The notes under the pieces were generated by a model. The model had not been told where the DNA came from, searched no databases, and worked only from the letters and a program-made list of their open reading frames with translations. 41,996 nucleotides of DNA, from assembly GCA_910589555.1 (NCBI GenBank), contig CAJUTE010000022.1, positions 1-41,996 of the forward strand. Reading direction: 5' to 3'. The stretch is from an uncultured Muribaculum sp. (lineage in GTDB: Bacteria > Bacteroidota > Bacteroidia > Bacteroidales > Muribaculaceae). Of this stretch, positions 1 to 8,195 are shown piece by piece. Made by a program: the position numbers and the translations under genes. Numbering within the stretch: position 1 is the stretch's first letter; every line of letters starts with the position of its first letter.

Positions 1-48
1 CGCAACCTATGCAGGTGTCGCTGCCTGAGATTTTCTTACCGAACCATT

Positions 49-84
49 GTTTAAGGACTTTAAGGGCGTTAAGGAGTTTAGGGA
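49..84. repeat. 9-bp-period tandem repeat (4 units)
   Basis: Four imperfect 9-mers run in tandem, with units starting at 49, 58, 67 and 76 and a consensus close to NTTTAAGGA. The array is followed by a G8 run at 85-92. It lies in non-coding DNA upstream of the SRP RNA promoter. A second 9-bp-period array occurs at 5861-5910. Function unknown. The first 48 bases of the window hold nothing I can name. Confidence 0.6.
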
Positions 85-122
85 GGGGGGGGTAGGATTT
101 TTTTATTTTTATGGGGTGAGGT

Positions 123-153
123 TTTGCAGATTCGGAAAAAAGCAGTACCTTTG
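123..153 (+). promoter_or_regulatory. Bacteroidetes promoter of the SRP RNA
   Basis: TTTG at 123-126, a 19-nt spacer and TACCTTTG at 146-153 match the Bacteroidetes housekeeping consensus TTTG-N19-21-TAnnTTTG exactly. Transcription would start near 159-161, which is where the terminal helix of the SRP RNA begins. Confidence 0.85.
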
Positions 154-158
154 TGCTC

Positions 159-262
159 GGGTAAGTCCTACACGACCAGCTCCCCGGGAACTCCGCCAGG
201 CCTTGACCGGAGCAACGGTACCGGGTTGTAGCGGTGCGATGTAGTCAGCTTACCCTTTTTTT
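159..262 (+). ncRNA. ffs: Signal recognition particle RNA (4.5S-like)
   Basis: This is the small bacterial SRP RNA, which with Ffh targets membrane and secreted proteins. A terminal helix forms between GGGTAAG (159-165) and CTTACCC (249-255). The apical Ffh-binding part shows CCAGGCC, a loop of about six bases and GGAGCAACGG (196-218), the layout of the conserved asymmetric-loop region of helix 8. A T-run (256-262) follows directly and could end transcription. A perfect promoter lies just upstream. The gene converges on the B12 operon, whose last stop is at 327. Exact 5' and 3' ends are estimates. Confidence 0.85.
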
Positions 263-326
263 GTGCCTTTTTGTGAGGGACTGTGCGAGCCGGTAAGATG
301 GTGTATAGTAGCGGATTAGATTAGTA

Positions 327-1325
327 TCAGCGGCGACGGCGGAGGATTACGTAGATTATCACGGGAGCTCCGATGAGCGGTGTCACAGCGTTGAGGGGGA
401 TTACTCCGGATTCAGGAATCATGGTTATGAGATTGCAAAGGAGAGCTACCACCGATCCGCAGATAAGGGTTGCCGGCAGGAGGATGCGGTGGTTGTCGCT
501 GCGGAAAATCATGCGTGCGATGTGTGGCACGGCAAGCCCGATAAATGAAACGGGACCGCAATATGCCGTTATGACGGCGGTGAGTATGCCGGTGGAAAGC
601 AGCAGTCGGTTGCGCACGCTTTTCACATTCAGCCCGAGGTTTATGGCATAGTTGTTGCCGAGCAGGAGAAGGTTGAGGGGCTTTATCAACAGTACCGCCA
701 TGATGATTCCTACAATTGTTATCGCAGCAAAGAGTGGCATACGATCCATCGACACGCCGTTGAAGGTGCCCATTCCCCACATGGTGTAGCTGTGCACACC
801 TTGCGCAGTGGAAGAAAAGTTGAGCAGGGTGATCGCCGATGATGTCATGTAGCCAATCATTATACCTGAAATGAGCAGCATGAGGTCATTTTTGAGCCAT
901 GTTGAAAACAGCAGGAGCACGCCCATGATGAAAAGGCTTCCCACAAACGCTCCTGTTATAATTGCAGCATATCCATTCCACGCGAAATTTCCGGCAACAA
1001 TGGTGCCGCCCAGAAGCAGCATCACCAGCGCCACACCAAGGCTCGCGCCCGATGTAATTCCGAGAATCGATGGTCCGGCAAGAGGATTGCGGAAAGCGGT
1101 CTGGAGCATCAATCCCGACACGGCGAGCCCTGCTCCGGCGAGAAGCGCGGTTATAGCCTGGGGCAATCGACTACCAAGCACAATGAAACTTGTGGTGCTC
1201 GCCGGATCGGCATTTCCGGTCAACACCATCCACACATCGGCACACGGAATGTTTACCGAACCAATAAAGAGGTTCAGCACAAAGAGCACCGCAATGCCGA
1301 CTATGAGGATGACAAATCTCATCAA
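327..1325 (-). CDS. btuC: Cobalamin ABC transporter permease, FecCD/BtuC family
   Basis: A 332-residue polytopic inner-membrane protein of the FecCD/BtuC family, normal length for the family and with about ten hydrophobic segments. The N-terminal helix (about residues 4-24), the glycine-rich stretch ILGITSGASLG near residue 90 and the CGPVSFIGLAVPHIAR stretch near residue 255 are typical of vitamin B12 and iron-siderophore permeases. It overlaps the upstream binding-protein gene by 4 bp (ATGA), so the two are translationally coupled. The specificity for B12 comes from the operon: BtuB, BtuG-like and BtuF-like genes behind a cobalamin riboswitch. It is the last gene, and no BtuD-type ATPase follows before the SRP RNA. 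Heme or siderophore transport is the alternative but is unlikely here. Confidence 0.88.
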   Translation of the reverse strand: MMRFVILIVGIAVLFVLNLFIGSVNIPCADVWMVLTGNADPASTTSFIVLGSRLPQAITALLAGAGLAVSGLMLQTAFRNPLAGPSILGITSGASLGVALVMLLLGGTIVAGNFAWNGYAAIITGAFVGSLFIMGVLLLFSTWLKNDLMLLISGIMIGYMTSSAITLLNFSSTAQGVHSYTMWGMGTFNGVSMDRMPLFAAITIVGIIMAVLLIKPLNLLLLGNNYAINLGLNVKSVRNRLLLSTGILTAVITAYCGPVSFIGLAVPHIARMIFRSDNHRILLPATLICGSVVALLCNLITMIPESGVIPLNAVTPLIGAPVIIYVILRRRR

Positions 1326-2458
1326 GGATTCAATTTTTTGAAATAACGCGGCGACAAAGAATCGGCGGCAAGTTCGGGATGAATAATAGCAACAAATTCA
1401 CCCAAAAGCCAATGGGGATGAAACGGTATATCCTCATAGAAATAGCTCACCGACGTGTTGCAGCCATAGACATTGTTATTAATGAACGGAGCAAATTTGC
1501 CGTATATTGCATTGTCGGCAGCAAGTTGCGACATGGTCATGTCATCATTCTGCGCGTATCTGATGAGCCACACCCGAGCATCGCCCGCCTTATACAGCAC
1601 CTGTTCGGGCGCAAGAGGAGTGCTTCCTGAGACCTTGTATTCGCAAAACGGATTGGCGCCTCCGGCGTCCTCGATGAAACGCCCCATTGTCGAATAGGCT
1701 CCGGGCACATTCCATACCGCTCCAAACATACGGTCCATCAACACCTCCGGTCGGGTAGCGGCAGAGTCGGCAAGATGTTTTATGGCAAGATAGGCAGTTT
1801 CGGTACTGTCAAACAGCGAGTCGGCAAGGCTCTCGGCGCCGAAAAGACGTCCATAGAACTTCATCCACTCGGCACGTCCGAGCGGCGAGGTCTCCATATA
1901 GTCGGCACACTCTACGATGGGCACACCCAGCTGCGCGAGCTTGCCGTAGCCCCCGGAATTTTCAAACGGCGAGAGCAGTATGGCGTCGGGACGCAGTTCG
2001 ATTATACGCTCGATATTCGGAGTCATGCTGTTGCCGCAATCGGCAATGTCGCCAGATTTTATACGCTCCACAAGCTGCGGCTGATGGATGTACTGCACAT
2101 CGCATATTCCCGAAATGGCACTATCGGCTCCAAGCTCAACCACAAGGCTATTGTGGACTGAGGAGTATATCACCGAGCTTTTGAGCGGAGTGCGTATGAC
2201 AGTTCCTTCGGGGAGGGCGGCGGGCATATCAGCGGCTGCCGGAACCAGCAGATAGGTGTGGAGAGTGCGGGTGGTGTCCCAGGGATTGCGCACATCGACC
2301 CTGGTGTATCCATCAAAATCCACCATCGCCAGATTGACGGCATAGGACATGGGGACAGTGTCGCCAGCTACCTCAGAAAAACGAGCATTGCCGCTCTTGC
2401 ATGAAAACAAGAACGACAACACTACAAACGCAGAAAAAAAAGTGGTCAAACTTCTCAT
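1322..2458 (-). CDS. btuF: Cobalamin-binding ABC transporter lipoprotein, BtuF-like
   Basis: A 378-residue substrate-binding lipoprotein of the periplasmic-binding-protein class III fold (BtuF/FhuD/FepB type). The signal peptide ends in the lipobox FLFSC with C20 as the lipidated cysteine. The middle contains the usual motif of this class, a segment about an element that the protein considers as loci of ligand, around PNIERIIELRPDAILLSP (residues about 145-165), followed by GYGKLAQLGVPIVEC. It would hand B12 to the permease with which it overlaps by 4 bp. It starts 3 bp after the stop of the BtuG-like gene. Longer than E. coli BtuF because of an N-terminal extension of about 90 residues, which is common in Bacteroidetes homologues. 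Confidence 0.85.
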   Translation of the reverse strand: MRSLTTFFSAFVVLSFLFSCKSGNARFSEVAGDTVPMSYAVNLAMVDFDGYTRVDVRNPWDTTRTLHTYLLVPAAADMPAALPEGTVIRTPLKSSVIYSSVHNSLVVELGADSAISGICDVQYIHQPQLVERIKSGDIADCGNSMTPNIERIIELRPDAILLSPFENSGGYGKLAQLGVPIVECADYMETSPLGRAEWMKFYGRLFGAESLADSLFDSTETAYLAIKHLADSAATRPEVLMDRMFGAVWNVPGAYSTMGRFIEDAGGANPFCEYKVSGSTPLAPEQVLYKAGDARVWLIRYAQNDDMTMSQLAADNAIYGKFAPFINNNVYGCNTSVSYFYEDIPFHPHWLLGEFVAIIHPELAADSLSPRYFKKLNP

Positions 2459-2461
2459 AGA

Positions 2462-3550
2462 TTATTCATAGTTGAAGAAGATGGCAGCCGGTCCCACACC
2501 CACATTGTACTTGCGAGTGAAATTGCCTTGAACGTCATATTCATTGCAATATCCGGGAATAGAATAGCTGACATTTGCTCCGTCCTTAGAATAAGATGTG
2601 ATATAAATCTTTCCGGTCACAGGGTCAACACCCAAAGTTGCCGGGCTGTCGATGCCTGAAGCATCCTTAAGCATATCAGACTTAGTGTTATTGCGGGTGT
2701 CATAAACTGAATATTCCACCGATGGCGCACCCCAAACGGAGTTGATGAAATAGATGTCATTTCCGTGAATGTCGGCGATGGTAGCCTCAGCGATTTCAGA
2801 GAATGACTTGTCGGACTCCATCTTATAGATCTTTGACTTCACATCGCCATAGTTTCCTTTGGCAAGGAGGAAGAGGTCCTTGCCGTTGGACATGAACTGG
2901 CAAGGGTTCAAGGGCACGGTGAATGTTTCGGCAGCAGTGAATGTGGCAAGGTCGATGCGTGTAGCTGTTGTGCCATATCCGGTGGTGTTATAGCTCATGC
3001 CTTCGGAGTTGGGGACATAAAGGTCATTTCCGTGGATTGCCATAATCTCAGGATTCATACCCACCTGCACAGTCTTGTCAATTGAGAGCGAAAGAGTGTC
3101 AAGACGTGACACATAGCCATTGTACATAGAGATGTAGACGTTGCCATCCTTGGCGATGAGCGCACGGGGGCTCTGACCCTCGGCTCCGGTCAATGATATT
3201 GTTTTCTCGGCTTTCAATGTCTTGCGGTTGAGAATCTCGATAGTGTTTGACTGATATACACCGATGTAGATTTTCGAACCGTAGACCACAGCACCTTGAG
3301 GAGTGTCGCCGATCTTGCGGTTGTTAGCCTTAAAGAACACTTCTTGTGATGCCTGCTGAGTGGCGAAGTCGATGTAGGAAAGGCTTCCGTCAATCTTGCT
3401 TCTCATGTTGCCCTGATTGAGGACGAACAATCCTTCGCTGATTTTTGGATTGTCGGGATTGGGTCCCTTGTTATCGTCATCGTCACTACAAGCCACAAAG
3501 CCAATCGAGCTAAGGGCAAGAACAGCCGCTAAATAGATGTTTTTTTTCAT
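2462..3550 (-). CDS. btuG: BtuG-like surface B12-binding lipoprotein (YncE/DUF5074-type beta-propeller)
   Basis: A 362-residue lipoprotein with lipobox FVAC (C21), directly followed by an acidic SDDDD stretch, which in Bacteroidetes acts as a surface-export signal. The remainder is repeated beta-propeller blades, e.g. GLFVLNQGN near residue 42, VVYGSKIYIGVYQSNTIEIL near 88 and ALIAKDGNVYISMYNGYVSRL near 130. In gut Bacteroides, BtuG is such a propeller that binds B12 very tightly on the cell surface and sits on BtuB. Position between btuB and btuF behind the cobalamin riboswitch supports this. The exact symbol rests on context; YncE-family propellers with other ligands exist. Confidence 0.78.
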   Translation of the reverse strand: MKKNIYLAAVLALSSIGFVACSDDDDNKGPNPDNPKISEGLFVLNQGNMRSKIDGSLSYIDFATQQASQEVFFKANNRKIGDTPQGAVVYGSKIYIGVYQSNTIEILNRKTLKAEKTISLTGAEGQSPRALIAKDGNVYISMYNGYVSRLDTLSLSIDKTVQVGMNPEIMAIHGNDLYVPNSEGMSYNTTGYGTTATRIDLATFTAAETFTVPLNPCQFMSNGKDLFLLAKGNYGDVKSKIYKMESDKSFSEIAEATIADIHGNDIYFINSVWGAPSVEYSVYDTRNNTKSDMLKDASGIDSPATLGVDPVTGKIYITSYSKDGANVSYSIPGYCNEYDVQGNFTRKYNVGVGPAAIFFNYE

Positions 3551-3572
3551 AAATTATTAAATTATTATTTGA

Positions 3573-5579
3573 TCAGTTAAATGAATATTTCACGGAAAAG
3601 AGCCACGAACGCCCCGGCATAGGGTAGCGCGCCACGATCTCATACTGCTTGTCGAACATATTAAGCAGGTCGGCACGAATCTCCACTTGGTGATCGCCAA
3701 AATGGAAATCGCGGTAGGCGGTGACACCGGCTTCAACATAGCCGGGGATGCGGGTTTCAGGCATATTATTGTTGGAGGCATATCGGGTGCTCACGCCAGT
3801 GGCGTGGATAGCGACATTAGCCCAAGGATTTTCATAGCTCAAGGATGCACCACCGGAATTAAGCGGAGTATATGCGACCTGCTTCATCCAGTCGGAAGCT
3901 GTGCGGTCGGTGCGTGGCTGAGCACGTTGATAGCTGTAGTTTCCGGCAAAGATGAGCGATTGCTCTTTCGACAGCCGGAATGTGGCATTCAAAGTGACAT
4001 CCAGTCCGAGCATCCTCACCTTACCCAGATTCATCATGTTCCAGATGAACATATTGTAGGGTATCGCCACGATTTTGTCCTTTACATGATTGACATATCC
4101 GTCGACAGTAGCCGTCAGCTCGGGCAACCATGACACAGAAGGCGCGCTGTAAGTGACACCCAGGTTTATCTGGTCGGTGGTTTCGGGTTTGAGATTCGTG
4201 CTGCCGTAGTGGTCAAAATATGCCTCATTGAATGATGGGACTCTGAAAATGTTCTTATAAGAGAGTCTCAGGAATAGCGCTTGCGAGGAGAACGGCTGCC
4301 ACGACAAACTCAGCGAGGGAGAGAATCGAGAAGCGTCGCGGCTCTTCTCGCCCTCCTTCACGTCATTGAGATAGAGAGAATAGAGCGCCCGTGCCATCAC
4401 CGTGAGGCGATTATAGCGATAGCGCGCAGTGAGCGACTGGAGTATGCTGTTGCGATAGGGGCGGCTGTCGTCGCGGAGGTTGCTGTTGAGATTGTTGAAG
4501 GCGTAATCGGCAGAGTAGTCGATCGCCCAGCGGTCGTCGGGGAGGAACAGCACACACCCCGACACGTAGGCTTCCCGCTGCCAATAGTTTTGATTGAGCA
4601 CACCGCCGGGATATATCCCTTTCTCGTCATGATACAGCGATGCCGCCCAGTTGAACTTGGCATTGCCCTGCACCGACCATTTCCGGTTTATCGCATTACG
4701 ATATTGCAGCTGAGTGAAGAGATTGCGTTCGCGCAGTTTCTCATTGCTCACGTCGTTGTAGTAGATGACGGGACCGGGGAGATGCCGTGCGTTGTCATAG
4801 TAATATATCTTGCCGGTGAGTGATGATCGCGGAGTCACAGCCCAACCGATGTTGACCTCGGCATGACCGGAATTCATACGGCTGTTGTTGCGCGTTTCGC
4901 GTGTGGTCACCGATCCGTTTTTGAGAGTGAAGGGGTAGTCATTGTCAGTGTGCATGAACTCCCCTATTGCCGACAATGACACACGTGAGCTCACATTCTT
5001 GCTGATGCGGAAAAACGGGTTGATGTTTCCGAATGAGCCTACACGCAACTGGGTGACAAGATGCAAGGCGTCGTCGCCCTCCTGCGGCAAGCCAATGGTG
5101 GAAATGGATAGAGTTGCCGCTGACGCCGCAGCACGCGCCGGGATGAATATGTCATCATTATCGCCGATGATCATCGACAGCGATCCGACATTATCGAGGG
5201 AATAGCGCGACACATCGATCTGCCCGCTCTGGCAGTCGCTGAGCGAGATTCCATCGTAGACGACCGCGGTGTGTCCGGCACCGAAACCTCTTACTGAAAC
5301 CGTTTTCAATCCGCCGGCACCGCCGTAGTCACGCAGTGTCACACCCGGCAATCGGTGCATGGCATCGGAGATGTCAGTGACTCCTGTCACCTTCATGCGG
5401 TCGGCATCAAGAGAATGGAGCGGTGCCGAGCTTGTAAGGGTCTTTGCTGCACGTGACGATGTGACCTCAACACCGTCAAGATCATGCACACGACTTGGAA
5501 CGGTGTCGGGCTGAACGACATTTCCAAACGCCGTCAACGCAAATAGCAATAAATTTACAGTCATTATATGCCTTCTCAT
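3573..5579 (-). CDS. btuB: TonB-dependent cobalamin receptor, BtuB-like
   Basis: A 668-residue outer-membrane TonB-dependent receptor with a signal peptide at the N-terminus. The plug domain is visible at about residues 35-155 (VEVTSSRAAKTL, then DISDAMHRLPGVTLRDYGGAGGLKTVSVRGFG and TAVVYDGISL), followed by a beta-barrel ending in the aromatic-rich SVKYSFN. It is the first gene of the operon, directly downstream of a cobalamin riboswitch, which identifies the substrate as a corrinoid. An internal ATG at residue 6 is a possible alternative start and would give a tighter signal peptide. The barrel has no SusC-type N-terminal CarboxypepD-like domain, in line with a vitamin receptor rather than a glycan importer. 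Confidence 0.9.
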   Translation of the reverse strand: MRRHIMTVNLLLFALTAFGNVVQPDTVPSRVHDLDGVEVTSSRAAKTLTSSAPLHSLDADRMKVTGVTDISDAMHRLPGVTLRDYGGAGGLKTVSVRGFGAGHTAVVYDGISLSDCQSGQIDVSRYSLDNVGSLSMIIGDNDDIFIPARAAASAATLSISTIGLPQEGDDALHLVTQLRVGSFGNINPFFRISKNVSSRVSLSAIGEFMHTDNDYPFTLKNGSVTTRETRNNSRMNSGHAEVNIGWAVTPRSSLTGKIYYYDNARHLPGPVIYYNDVSNEKLRERNLFTQLQYRNAINRKWSVQGNAKFNWAASLYHDEKGIYPGGVLNQNYWQREAYVSGCVLFLPDDRWAIDYSADYAFNNLNSNLRDDSRPYRNSILQSLTARYRYNRLTVMARALYSLYLNDVKEGEKSRDASRFSPSLSLSWQPFSSQALFLRLSYKNIFRVPSFNEAYFDHYGSTNLKPETTDQINLGVTYSAPSVSWLPELTATVDGYVNHVKDKIVAIPYNMFIWNMMNLGKVRMLGLDVTLNATFRLSKEQSLIFAGNYSYQRAQPRTDRTASDWMKQVAYTPLNSGGASLSYENPWANVAIHATGVSTRYASNNNMPETRIPGYVEAGVTAYRDFHFGDHQVEIRADLLNMFDKQYEIVARYPMPGRSWLFSVKYSFN

Positions 5580-5607
5580 CCTCGAAGAAAAACATTATTA
5601 AATCAGC

Positions 5608-5772
5608 AAAAGGCAGGTCTTCGGACTTATCTCTTCAGGGCAATGTCGGATGCCTTCCCAAAACCGATTGTGATTTCAGTGGCTTTTATCCGAGCCCGTT
5701 CCACCGTGAGGCAGAAGTGAGAATTACCGCAGCGGGACTGTCCGGGATTCACACCCGAGTTCCCTTTTAATC
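5608..5772 (-). promoter_or_regulatory. Cobalamin riboswitch
   Basis: Read on the minus strand, the leader contains the conserved parts in order: GGTGTGAATCCCGGACAGTC, then CCGCTGCGG, the B12 box GCCACTG, GGGAAGGC and finally AAGTCCGAAGACCTGCC. This is a class-I/AdoCbl-type cobalamin element placed about 30 nt ahead of the btuB start codon. By analogy, adenosylcobalamin binding should repress the btuBGFC operon, probably by blocking translation initiation, as I see no strong intrinsic terminator between it and btuB. Confidence 0.95.
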
Positions 5773-5806
5773 GCTGTCAAAAATGACAGTCGAACCAAAT
5801 GCTCGG

Positions 5807-5837
5807 CAAAATTAATGAAAGTTTTTGCAATAGCAAA
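5807..5837 (-). promoter_or_regulatory. Promoter of the B12 operon
   Basis: On the minus strand TTTG (5834-5837), a 19-nt spacer and TAATTTTG (5807-5814) match the Bacteroidetes consensus. The start of transcription would be near 5800, so the whole riboswitch is in the leader. Confidence 0.75.
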
Positions 5838-5860
5838 AAAAATGTGACGCCAAGAACACA

Positions 5861-5910
5861 GATAGGACCAATAAGACTTATTAGGCCTATTAGTCCTATC
5901 AGGTTTATTA
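5861..5910. repeat. 9-bp-period tandem repeat (5.5 units)
   Basis: Five tandem 9-mers (from 5861, 5870, 5879, 5888 and 5897) plus a half unit, with a consensus close to TATTAGGCC. The ends GATAGGAC (5861-5868) and GTCCTATC (5893-5900) are also inverted, so a hairpin is possible. It lies between the B12 operon promoter and the stop codon of the DUF4302 gene and could help terminate the SusCD operon. Confidence 0.6.
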
Positions 5911-5927
5911 ATATGTCGGGAAGAGGA

Positions 5928-7232
5928 TTATTTCTTGCGGATGGCAACGATGTTTTTGATGTCAGGGCTGCCGTTCACGTGCCATGCCTCGGGAGAATCT
6001 CCGTCAAGGTTATCCTCATAGAGAAGGCTCTTGATCTGGCAGATGTAGAAGGAATTGGCATGAACCGTAGGATAAGTGTTAGGCACAAAATTATATGTGC
6101 CGGGATTGTCGAGATCCTTCATCGCATAAACGCCACACTCGGTGTTGACCGAGTATTTGCCGCCATACTCTTTGCCGGTAAACCAGATGAGCACCTCGTC
6201 ATTGCCCACCATATCGGTGCCTATCTGCTGAGATGTGAAGTTAAGGCACCCGAGAGTGCGGTCATATCTCACCTTTACGTCATACTTGGGATTGAGCCCT
6301 TTCATGAGGTAGCAGTTATTAGCAGCATCGGGCACAAGCTGAATGTCGAGCGACTTGTCGCCATTCTCGTAGATGAGCGAATAATCGCCTTCGTAATCCT
6401 CAAACAGCGTGTAGTCCTCCCCTACCGTATAGGAGAGCTTTATATCCACACGAGCCGAAGGATCGCTGCTGAACGTGAGTTCGCGATGAGAATATTCCAG
6501 GGAGGAAACAGTGTCGCCCGCCACAACCACCGGATTGAGGAAGCGGATGCCGCCGGGAACAGGGATAAAGAACTCGCTCGCCGACTCTTCGGGAGCGGTG
6601 CCCCATGAGAGGGTCATGTGGCGCTGATCCACAGCAATGGTTCCGGTCAACGACACTCCGTCGACGGTACCCTCCAATGACGGCAGAAATATGTCGCGAG
6701 CCATCTCGACCACATCGTCAAGATAATCTTCGGCGCTACGGGCAAGGCGGTGCATATACATGGTGTTGCCGGTGCGCTTTCCACGCAGAGTGATGAGCTC
6801 GTCGGTGACATTCATCAGTATGAACTCGAAGTCGCCGTCATAGGCATGAGGATGGTCGGAATCGGGCGTAGCGAAATAGTGCATCAGGTCATTGTAGGAG
6901 TCAAACGACAGCACCGGACCATTGTCATCGTGCAAGCGATAGAGGCTTGTGTGAAACTCTCCGGGCTTCATCTCGGCACCGACAGTGGCACGCGACGCAT
7001 CAAACTTCACGGTATAGGCATAGCCACCATATTGCAGGTAGCTGTCAGGGTAATAGTCAAGAGCCCATCCGTGGGGAGCGCTTACAAGAGTGGCTTTGGC
7101 ATCGTCGAGCATAGCCTGCATACGCAACGAGGGGGACTCGTCGAACACATCTTCCTGATCCTTCAGGCATGACTGCAACATCGAGGCTCCGAGGAGAATT
7201 GCGGCAGTCAGCAAAATCTTATTTATAGTCAT
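5928..7232 (-). CDS. DUF4302 lipoprotein
   Basis: A 434-residue predicted outer-membrane lipoprotein with lipobox ASMLQSC (C22). The mature N-terminus KDQEDVFDESPSLRMQAML and the following segment with HGWALDYYPD (about residues 58-67) are characteristic of the DUF4302 family, which is found almost only in Bacteroidetes SusC/SusD clusters. The function of the family is not known; a surface ligand-binding role is likely from the context. It starts 26 bp after the stop of the metallohydrolase gene and is the last gene of the four-gene operon. No catalytic motif is visible. Confidence 0.8.
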   Translation of the reverse strand: MTINKILLTAAILLGASMLQSCLKDQEDVFDESPSLRMQAMLDDAKATLVSAPHGWALDYYPDSYLQYGGYAYTVKFDASRATVGAEMKPGEFHTSLYRLHDDNGPVLSFDSYNDLMHYFATPDSDHPHAYDGDFEFILMNVTDELITLRGKRTGNTMYMHRLARSAEDYLDDVVEMARDIFLPSLEGTVDGVSLTGTIAVDQRHMTLSWGTAPEESASEFFIPVPGGIRFLNPVVVAGDTVSSLEYSHRELTFSSDPSARVDIKLSYTVGEDYTLFEDYEGDYSLIYENGDKSLDIQLVPDAANNCYLMKGLNPKYDVKVRYDRTLGCLNFTSQQIGTDMVGNDEVLIWFTGKEYGGKYSVNTECGVYAMKDLDNPGTYNFVPNTYPTVHANSFYICQIKSLLYEDNLDGDSPEAWHVNGSPDIKNIVAIRKK

Positions 7233-7258
7233 AATATTAATTCGTGTGCTATAATTTT

Positions 7259-8158
7259 TTATTTAACTGTTATGTCGGAGAGATCCACATTTCCGGCTAC
7301 CACATCAGCCTGACGGCGTTGCAACACATCGCGCAACTCGTCGATATCCACGTGGAAATTCTCGGCGAGATATTCCCTTACTATGTCAAGTTTCGTGAGG
7401 ATAAGCGATTTGCCCTCATCTCCGGCAAGTTTCAGCTTTTCATCCCATGCCTTGGGGGTGTTGGTGATGTAGATCGACATCACCTCGGCGAAATCCTCGC
7501 CAAACGATTCCTGAGCGTAATCCGACACAAAACCACGAGTGAGATAGCCGGTGTTGTAAGGCTCCTGATTCCACATTCCGGCAACGTAAGCATCGGAAGT
7601 CACCGCCTGAAAGGCTGTGGGGATTGACTTCTTCTGGTTGAGGACATGGACAAACTCATGGTGGATGGTCTTGAAGTAAAACTCGTTGAGGAGAGTCTCG
7701 CTCTTGATGTAACGCTGGAGGTAGTTGAGACCGGCGAGGAAGATTTTACGTCCGCCTTCCGATGTTCCAAGCACTATGGAGTGATTGTTGTTATACTCCC
7801 ACTCGCCCACAGTGAAAAACATCTTAGGGAAATAGCTGCACGTGAAATCCGTGCCGGCAACCTCATTGTAGGTCTCGACACACAGATATTTCACCAGATG
7901 AGCCATGGTAATGGCGTCATCGTAGCGAGCCGGCACCAGATAATAGTCATAGTCGCCTTCGATGTCTTCGTAGCGGTACTTGAAATCGATGTTATAGGGC
8001 TTGACAAAGTTTTCATCGAGCCAGCGGTCAAATTCATTTTTCTCGGTGTTGCCGGTGGTAATGACTGATTTTGATGTGTCGGGTTCATCGGATGAACATG
8101 AATAAAAAGCCATGCCGGCAATCAAAACCGCAACGCGAAATATATTCTGTAACTTCAT
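7259..8158 (-). CDS. SusCD-associated zinc metallohydrolase lipoprotein
   Basis: A 299-residue lipoprotein (lipobox FYSC, C21). It has the zinc-metallopeptidase motif HExxH as HEFVH (H167, E168, H171) and, about 50 residues later, an acidic segment GEDFAE (residues 220-225) that could give the third zinc ligand in gluzincin style. This matches the Bacteroidetes family of zinc metallohydrolase lipoproteins that co-occur with TonB-linked SusC/SusD importers. It may trim a peptide or protein ligand at the cell surface before import. Substrate unknown. It lies 37 bp after the SusD gene. Confidence 0.82.
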   Translation of the reverse strand: MKLQNIFRVAVLIAGMAFYSCSSDEPDTSKSVITTGNTEKNEFDRWLDENFVKPYNIDFKYRYEDIEGDYDYYLVPARYDDAITMAHLVKYLCVETYNEVAGTDFTCSYFPKMFFTVGEWEYNNNHSIVLGTSEGGRKIFLAGLNYLQRYIKSETLLNEFYFKTIHHEFVHVLNQKKSIPTAFQAVTSDAYVAGMWNQEPYNTGYLTRGFVSDYAQESFGEDFAEVMSIYITNTPKAWDEKLKLAGDEGKSLILTKLDIVREYLAENFHVDIDELRDVLQRRQADVVAGNVDLSDITVK

Positions 8159-8195
8159 ATCTTTTTGTCAGTAATATTCATTAAACAAGTTTTCT

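Noticed and set aside
47..244. Plus-strand open frame of 65 codons
   Set aside because: It runs through the 9-bp repeats and the SRP RNA, whose helix and promoter explain the DNA; the protein is not protein-like.
871..1341. Plus-strand frame of 156 codons opposite btuC
   Set aside because: Antisense shadow of a clear permease gene; no homology-like features.
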